A DNA stretch of 64,000 bases from Rhodobacter sp. SY28-1. Lineage in GTDB: Bacteria; Pseudomonadota; Alphaproteobacteria; Rhodobacterales; Rhodobacteraceae. This document shows, piece by piece, positions 59,569 to 64,000 of the stretch (position 1 is its first letter; every line of letters begins with the position of its first letter). A program made the position numbers and the translations under genes. Location: positions 868,001 through 932,000 of the forward strand of contig NZ_STGH01000002.1 in NCBI RefSeq assembly GCF_005222785.1, given 5' to 3'. The notes under the pieces are model-generated. The model worked only from the letters and a program-made list of their open reading frames with translations, ran no database searches and was not told where the DNA came from.

Positions 59569-59613
59569 GCAAAAGTTTTCGAAAACTTCTGCAAAATCCT
59601 TCGAAGGATTTTG
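59569..59613. repeat. Double TTCGAA palindrome element, copy 2
   Basis: 24-bp palindrome with one mismatch pair (59569-59592, core AAGTTTTCGAAAACTT) joined through a shared C to a perfect 22-bp palindrome (59592-59613, CAAAATCC-TTCGAA-GGATTTTG). The geometry is the same as copy 1 at 20152-20196. It separates the convergent tetR and folC genes, two bases from the folC stop. Confidence 0.75.
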
Positions 59614-59615
59614 GC

Positions 59616-60887
59616 CTATCCATTCTCGCGCAGCACGGTCCCCGCCAGGTAGAGCGAGCCGCAGATCAGCACGCGCGCGTCCGGCGACGTCGCCGCAATC
59701 CCGGCCAGAGCTTCGGCGACCGAGCCTGCCGTCTCTGCCGCAATCCCCGCCGCGCGGGCGGCATCGCGAGTGAGTTCGGCGGGAAGGGTGTTCTTCTCCC
59801 CGGGGATCGAGACGGCGTGCAGCTTCGTCACTTGCGGTGCAAGCGGGCGCATGTAGCCGGTCACGTCCTTGGTGTTCAGCATCCCGCAGATGAGATGCGT
59901 CTCGCGCTTGGGCATCCGGGCCAGCGTCGCCGCGACCGCCTCGCCACCGGCCGGGTTGTGTCCGCCGTCAAGCCACAGTTCGACCGTCGGCGCGAGATCG
60001 ACCAAGGGGCCCCGACGCAGGCGCTGCATCCGTGCGGGCCAGAAGGCGCGGGTCACCGCCGCCTCGCAGGCGGCTTCATCACGGCCCAGCAGACGCAGCG
60101 CCGCGATGGCCGCGCCTGCGTTCTGCACCTGATGTGGGCCGGGGAGGTTCGGCAGGGGCAGGTCCAGAAGCCCGTTCTCATCCTGATAGACCAGACGACC
60201 GCGTTCCTCCCAGACGTTCCACTGCTGGCCGAAGATCCAGGCCGGTGCCCCCATGCGCGCGGCCTTCGCCTCGATCACCGCCAGCCCTTCCTCGGACTGC
60301 GGCCCGACGATCACCGGGACCCCGCGCTTGATGATCCCGGCCTTTTCCCCGGCAATCGCGGCAACGGTGTCGCCAAGGAAGGCCTGATGGTCGAGGCTGA
60401 CCGGTGTGATGATCGTCAGCCGGGGTGTGTCGATGACGTTGGTCGCGTCCAACCTGCCACCAAGGCCGACCTCGAGCAGGGTCCAATCCGCCGGAACGCG
60501 GGCAAAGGCGAGGAAGGCCGCGCAGGTGGTGATCTCGAAGAAGGTGATCTCGTCCGGGCCGTTCGCGGTGACGCTTTCGTCCAGAAGCTGGGTCAGCAGT
60601 TCCTCGCTAATCAGCTCCCCCGCCAGCCGGATGCGTTCGTGGAAGCGCGCCAGATGAGGTGAGGTATAGGCGTGGACCTTGTCCCCTCCCGCCTCAAGTC
60701 CCGCCCGGATCATCGCCTGGGTCGAGCCCTTGCCGTTCGTCCCGGCGATGTGGATCACCGGCGGAATCGCGCGTTCGGGATTGCAAAGGGCTTGCAGCAG
60801 CCGTTCGACGCGCGCCAGCGTCAGGTCGATGACCTTGGGGTGCAGCGTCATCATCCTTTCCAGGATGACGTCGGAACCGGTTGTCAT
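59616..60887 (-). CDS. folC: Bifunctional dihydrofolate / folylpolyglutamate synthase
   Basis: Adds glutamate to dihydropteroate and to folates, using ATP, in the cytoplasm. 423 residues. The P-loop reads HIAGTNGKGSTQAMI (about 46-60); SPHLARFHERIRLAGELI, the LLEVGLGGRLDATNVI segment and the late WLDGGHNPAGGEA are conserved Mur-ligase-like FolC motifs. Start ATG 60887, three bases after the accD stop; accD-folC is a common alphaproteobacterial pair. Terminates at the double palindrome. Confidence 0.95.
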   Translation of the reverse strand: MTTGSDVILERMMTLHPKVIDLTLARVERLLQALCNPERAIPPVIHIAGTNGKGSTQAMIRAGLEAGGDKVHAYTSPHLARFHERIRLAGELISEELLTQLLDESVTANGPDEITFFEITTCAAFLAFARVPADWTLLEVGLGGRLDATNVIDTPRLTIITPVSLDHQAFLGDTVAAIAGEKAGIIKRGVPVIVGPQSEEGLAVIEAKAARMGAPAWIFGQQWNVWEERGRLVYQDENGLLDLPLPNLPGPHQVQNAGAAIAALRLLGRDEAACEAAVTRAFWPARMQRLRRGPLVDLAPTVELWLDGGHNPAGGEAVAATLARMPKRETHLICGMLNTKDVTGYMRPLAPQVTKLHAVSIPGEKNTLPAELTRDAARAAGIAAETAGSVAEALAGIAATSPDARVLICGSLYLAGTVLRENG

Positions 60888-60890
60888 GGC

Positions 60891-61799
60891 TCAGGCGCCC
60901 GCTTCGGCCTTGGCTTCGGCTGGCGAGGGCAGGTCGCCCTTGATCGCCGGAGGCTGGCCGGTCAGCATCCGGATCAGGGTGACGAGTTCTTCCTTCATCG
61001 CCTTGCGGTGGACAACACGGTCCAGCATGCCGTGGTCCAGCAGGTATTCGGCGCGCTGGAAGCCTTCGGGCAGTTTCTCGCGGATGGTCTGTTCGATGAC
61101 CCGGGCGCCGGCAAAGCCGATCTGGGCGTTGGGTTCGGCAATCTGCACGTCACCCAGCATGGCATAGCTGGCCGTCACGCCCCCGGTCGTCGGATGGGTC
61201 AGGACGACGATATAGGGCAGCCCTGCCTCTTTCAGCATCTGCACCGCGACAGTGGTGCGCGGCATCTGCATGAGGGACAGCATCCCCTCCTGCATCCGCG
61301 CCCCGCCCGAGGCCGAGAACAGCACCAAGGGGCGCTTGAGCTTCACCGCCCGTTCCGCCGCCGCGATGATCGCGTTGCCGACGTTCATGCCCATCGACCC
61401 GGCCATGAAGCTGAAATCCTGTGCGGCGGCGACGATGGGGGTGCGGCCGATCTCGCCCTCGGCCACCAGCATCGCATCCTTTTCGCCGGATGCTTTCTGC
61501 GCGGCCTTGATTCGGTCAGTGTATTTCTTCTGGTCGCGGAAATGCAGCGGGTCCACCACCGCCTCGGGCACCTTCACCTCGGTGTAGATGCCGCCGTCGA
61601 ACAGCGCCTCGAACCGTTCGCGCGGGCTGATCGCCATGTGATGGTCGCAGGTGCCGCAGACATTCTGGTTCGCGGCAAGCTCCCGGTGGAACAGCATCGT
61701 CCCGCATTCCGGGCATTTCGTCCAAAGATTCTCGGGCACCTCGCGGCGCGAAAACAGCGAGTTGATCTTCGGGCGGACGTAGTTGGTGATCCAGTTCAT
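60891..61799 (-). CDS. accD: Acetyl-CoA carboxylase carboxyltransferase subunit beta
   Basis: Half of the carboxyltransferase making malonyl-CoA for fatty acid synthesis. 302 residues. The N-terminal zinc ribbon has four Cys, [20 protein letters not shown] and then GTC (about 29-52). The crotonase-like body shows [35 protein letters not shown] and [14 protein letters not shown]. Start ATG 61799 ([12 protein letters not shown]), typical. The partner accA is not in the window. Operon with folC. Confidence 0.96.
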   Translation of the reverse strand: MNWITNYVRPKINSLFSRREVPENLWTKCPECGTMLFHRELAANQNVCGTCDHHMAISPRERFEALFDGGIYTEVKVPEAVVDPLHFRDQKKYTDRIKAAQKASGEKDAMLVAEGEIGRTPIVAAAQDFSFMAGSMGMNVGNAIIAAAERAVKLKRPLVLFSASGGARMQEGMLSLMQMPRTTVAVQMLKEAGLPYIVVLTHPTTGGVTASYAMLGDVQIAEPNAQIGFAGARVIEQTIREKLPEGFQRAEYLLDHGMLDRVVHRKAMKEELVTLIRMLTGQPPAIKGDLPSPAEAKAEAGA

Positions 61800-61938
61800 G
61801 CGGTGCCTGCTGCCCCTTTGGTCAGCTTCCCGAGATAAGCCCCGGCGGGCGGAAATGCAATCAGCCCCTGCCCCGGATCGGCGGCGAAACTTCCCGGGGA
61901 GCCGCCCGTAGCTTCGGTCAGGAAACCGGAGGAATGCG

Positions 61939-62730
61939 ATGCCACAGGGGCCGCTTGTCTACCGCCAACGCCTGGTCACCAGGGTGACGCACTGGGTCTG
62001 GGCCGTCAGCCTGTTCTTCCTGATGCTGACAGGGCTGCAGATCTTCAACGCCTTTCCCAGCCTGCATATCGGCAAGGAGGCGGGGTTCGACTATGACAAC
62101 GCGATCCTGGAAATCGGCGCAGTCGAGGCGGACGGAGAATTGCGCGGGGTGACGCGGGTCTTCGAGGCGGAGTTCGACACGACCGGCGTGCTTGGCGTGT
62201 CGGGTGGCGAGGCGCGAGCCTTCCCGGCGGCACTGACCATCCCGTCGAAGACAAGCCTGGCCACGGGTCGGGTGATCCATTTCTTCTTTGCCTGGGTGCT
62301 GGTGGGGACGCTGGCGCTGTGGCTGGTCGCTTCGGCCTTGAACGGGCATCTGCGCCAGCTTGTCCCGACTTGGGCCGACCTGCGCGCCCTGCCCCGGGAC
62401 ATTGTCGACCATGCCCGGCTGCGCTTTCACCACAGGGGGGAGTATTCGGTGCTACAGAAGCTGGCTTATGCCTCGGTCCTGTTTGTGGCGCTGCCGCTGA
62501 TGATCCTGTCCGGCCTTTCCATGTCGCCAGGGTTCAACGCCGCCGCGCCGTGGTTGCTGGAGGTATTTGGCGGCCGCCAGACCGCCCGGACGATCCACTT
62601 CCTGACCATGGTCGCGCTGTTGGGCTTCTTTGCCGTGCATATGGCGATGATCCTGCTGGCGGGACCCCTGAACGAGATGCGGTCGATCCTGACCGGCTGG
62701 TATCGCACGGAGGAAGAGCGTGATGTTTGA
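61939..62730 (+). CDS. Cytochrome b subunit of a molybdopterin oxidoreductase
   Basis: Inner-membrane di-haem-type cytochrome b of 263 residues. Helices begin with [60 protein letters not shown] and [20 protein letters not shown]; four His (two or more per haem) are in place. A periplasmic loop of about 60 residues between helices 1 and 2 is typical for thiosulfate-reductase-like cytochromes b. Start ATG 61939. It overlaps the molybdopterin protein gene by eight bases and would pass quinol electrons to it. Confidence 0.88.
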   Translation: MPQGPLVYRQRLVTRVTHWVWAVSLFFLMLTGLQIFNAFPSLHIGKEAGFDYDNAILEIGAVEADGELRGVTRVFEAEFDTTGVLGVSGGEARAFPAALTIPSKTSLATGRVIHFFFAWVLVGTLALWLVASALNGHLRQLVPTWADLRALPRDIVDHARLRFHHRGEYSVLQKLAYASVLFVALPLMILSGLSMSPGFNAAAPWLLEVFGGRQTARTIHFLTMVALLGFFAVHMAMILLAGPLNEMRSILTGWYRTEEERDV

Positions 62731-63487
62731 TCGTCGCAAGTTCCTCCTGGGCGGGGCGGCCCTTGCGCTGTCGGGATGCAAGGTTTTTGACAGTGCGACC
62801 GAGGGGGACAGCGCGCTGCGGAAGCTCTTCGCCAGCCATGAGAGCCTGACCCAGGCGGCCCAGCGCGCGCTAATTGGCGAGAAGCTCGCGCCCGAGTTTT
62901 CCGAGGCGGATATCCGGCAGGGCCAGCGGCCGAATGGGTCGGTCAATCCCGATGGGGCCGACTATCGCCGGATGGCCGAGGCGGGCTTCCGCGACTATCG
63001 GTTGACGGTGGCCGGGCTGGTCGATGCCCCACAAAGTCTATCGCTGGCCGAGCTGACCGCGCTGCCGTCGCGCACCCAGATCACCCGGCACGACTGCGTC
63101 GAGGGGTGGAGTTGTATCGCCAAATGGCAGGGCGTGCCGCTGGGGACGGTCCTCAAGATGGCGCAGCCCAAGGTGACCGCGCGCTATGCCGTGTTCCACT
63201 GCTTCGACGCCATCGAGCGGAGCCTGTCGGGAGAGGTCTTCTACTATGAATCGATCGACCTGATCGACGCCTTCCATCCGCAGACAATCCTCGCCTATGC
63301 AATGAACGGCGCGCCTTTACCGGTCGCGAACGGAGCACCCCTTCGGCTGCGGGTGGAGCGGCAGCTGGGCTACAAGATGGCGAAGTATGTCCACACCATC
63401 GAGCTGACCGACAGTCTGGCCTCGCTGGGCTTTGGCAAGGGCAGCTACTGGGCCGACCGCGGGTATGAGTGGTACGCGGGGATTTGA
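62723..63487 (+). CDS. Sulfite-oxidase-family molybdopterin protein (MsrP/YedY-like), Tat lipoprotein
   Basis: 254 residues. The N-terminus has a twin-arginine motif ([10 protein letters not shown]) joined to a lipobox (ALSGC, Cys19), so it is probably a Tat-exported lipoprotein. The sulfite oxidase fold shows the molybdenum-binding Cys125 in RHDCVEGWSCIAKW, then the Arg-rich substrate area PLRLRVERQLGYKMAKYV. MsrP-type enzymes repair oxidised Met in periplasmic proteins; a different substrate is possible. ATG 62723 (GTG 62720 is in frame) overlaps the cytochrome b gene. Followed by a degraded double palindrome. Confidence 0.9.
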   Translation: MFDRRKFLLGGAALALSGCKVFDSATEGDSALRKLFASHESLTQAAQRALIGEKLAPEFSEADIRQGQRPNGSVNPDGADYRRMAEAGFRDYRLTVAGLVDAPQSLSLAELTALPSRTQITRHDCVEGWSCIAKWQGVPLGTVLKMAQPKVTARYAVFHCFDAIERSLSGEVFYYESIDLIDAFHPQTILAYAMNGAPLPVANGAPLRLRVERQLGYKMAKYVHTIELTDSLASLGFGKGSYWADRGYEWYAGI

Positions 63488-63491
63488 GGGC

Positions 63492-63538
63492 CCAAATTTC
63501 TTCGAAGAAATCTGCAGAATCCTTGCTTAAGGATTTTA
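63492..63538. repeat. Double palindrome element, copy 3 (degraded)
   Basis: First half centred on TTCGAA (63501-63506) with AAATTTC/GAAATCT arms; second half AATCCTT-GCTT-AAGGATT (63518-63535) has lost its TTCGAA core. Spacing matches the copies at 20152 and 59569. Lies between convergent genes (molybdopterin protein and map). Confidence 0.6.
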
Positions 63539-63543
63539 GCCCC

Positions 63544-64000
63544 TCAACCCCAGGTCGGGTGGAACTTGCCAGCGGGCGACAGGGTGAAGATCTCGCAGCC
63601 CGTGGCCGTGACGCCGACCGAATGCTCGAACTGCGCCGAGAGCGACTTGTCCCGCGTGACCGCCGTCCAGTCGTCAGCCAGAACCTTGGTCTCGGGGCGG
63701 CCGAGGTTCACCATCGGCTCGATGGTGAAGAACATGCCTTCCTCCAGCACAGGACCGGACCCTGCACGACCGTAGTGCAGGACGTTCGGCGGGGCGTGGA
63801 AAACCCGACCCAGACCGTGGCCGCAGAAATCGCGGACGACGGACATCCGCTGCGCCTCGACGTAGGACTGGATCGCGTAACCGATGTCGCCGAAGGTGTT
63901 CCCCGGCTTCACCGCCGCGATCCCGCGCATCAGGCCTTCGTGGGTGACCTCGATCAGCCGCTCCGCCTTGCGCGCCAGTTGGCCCGCGACATACATCCGG
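63544..64000 (-). CDS. map: Methionine aminopeptidase, type I (C-terminal part, cut by window edge)
   Basis: Removes the initiator Met from nascent proteins. The last 152 residues are visible; the gene continues beyond base 64000. Metal-site and substrate motifs are present: DFCGHGLGRVFHAPP (His), GMFFTIEPMV (Glu) and SAQFEHSVGVTATGCEIF (Glu). The N-terminal Asp ligands lie outside. It ends in the usual short tail (KFHPTWG). Confidence 0.94.
   Translation of the reverse strand, partial: RMYVAGQLARKAERLIEVTHEGLMRGIAAVKPGNTFGDIGYAIQSYVEAQRMSVVRDFCGHGLGRVFHAPPNVLHYGRAGSGPVLEEGMFFTIEPMVNLGRPETKVLADDWTAVTRDKSLSAQFEHSVGVTATGCEIFTLSPAGKFHPTWG

Overview
The window is a 64 kb chromosomal stretch from a GC-rich alphaproteobacterium, most likely Rhodobacterales (Rhodobacteraceae/Paracoccaceae). 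The inference rests on the order dapA - lytic transglycosylase - smpB, a glnK-amtB pair, mbfA behind an Irr-type iron box, a DmdC-like acyl-CoA dehydrogenase, MlaA/MlaC genes, an HWE-type histidine kinase and many DMT exporters. Nothing was searched against a database. No phage, transposase, integrase, CRISPR array or rRNA was seen. There is one tRNA, tRNA-Pro(CGG). Two genes are cut by the window ends: an alpha-glucosidase on the left and methionine aminopeptidase on the right.

Layout. 1-8 kb: alpha-glucosidase with a LacI-type operator, two MFS carriers, a DUF4424 protein, asd and a MuiA-like (DUF4139/4140) surface protein. 8-18 kb: a beta-oxidation locus (MerR regulator, acyl-CoA dehydrogenase, GST, YidD-like Cys-rich protein, thiolase, FadB/FadJ-type protein). 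It is interrupted by an alternating set of three small NTF2/SnoaL-like genes and three cupin modules. One perfect 14-bp palindrome occurs before the MerR gene and again before the cupin set, so both halves are probably one regulon. 18-27 kb: DMT exporter, hydroxyproline-type dehydratase, dapA, lytic transglycosylase, K+ channel, smpB, mercaptopyruvate sulfurtransferase and an aspartate/aromatic aminotransferase. 27-38 kb: CoA-transferase, more DMT exporters, glnK-amtB, a class A penicillin-binding protein, an HWE histidine kinase and mlaA-mlaC. 38-43 kb: type I secretion ABC protein and adaptor, a membrane protein and an exported endonuclease/phosphatase-fold protein. 43-53 kb: leuB, a low-GC truncated-looking GT87 gene, DMT pair, tRNA-Pro, ornithine cyclodeaminase-like gene, HAD hydrolase, DMT, CAP protein, S-formylglutathione hydrolase and AEC carrier. 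53-57 kb: a compact Ser/Thr kinase - FHA - PP2C phosphatase operon. 57-64 kb: iron-controlled mbfA-nitroreductase, a TetR gene with a tiny exported peptide, folC-accD, cytochrome b - molybdopterin oxidoreductase, and map.

How the parts work together. The clearest physiological units are fatty/acyl-CoA degradation under a MerR switch, nitrogen sensing and ammonium uptake (GlnK/AmtB), outer-membrane lipid maintenance (MlaA/MlaC), formaldehyde detoxification (FghA), iron export (MbfA) and reversible Thr phosphorylation (kinase, FHA reader, phosphatase). Intergenic spaces carry repeated palindromes: a double TTCGAA-centred element in three copies, always beside the 3' end of a minus-strand gene, and a larger Arg/Leu-coding hairpin in two copies. 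The most interesting unexplained items are the cupin/NTF2 array, the kinase module with a periplasmic PDZ-like tail, the TetR-controlled exported micropeptide, and the low-GC GT87 gene lacking its first membrane helix.
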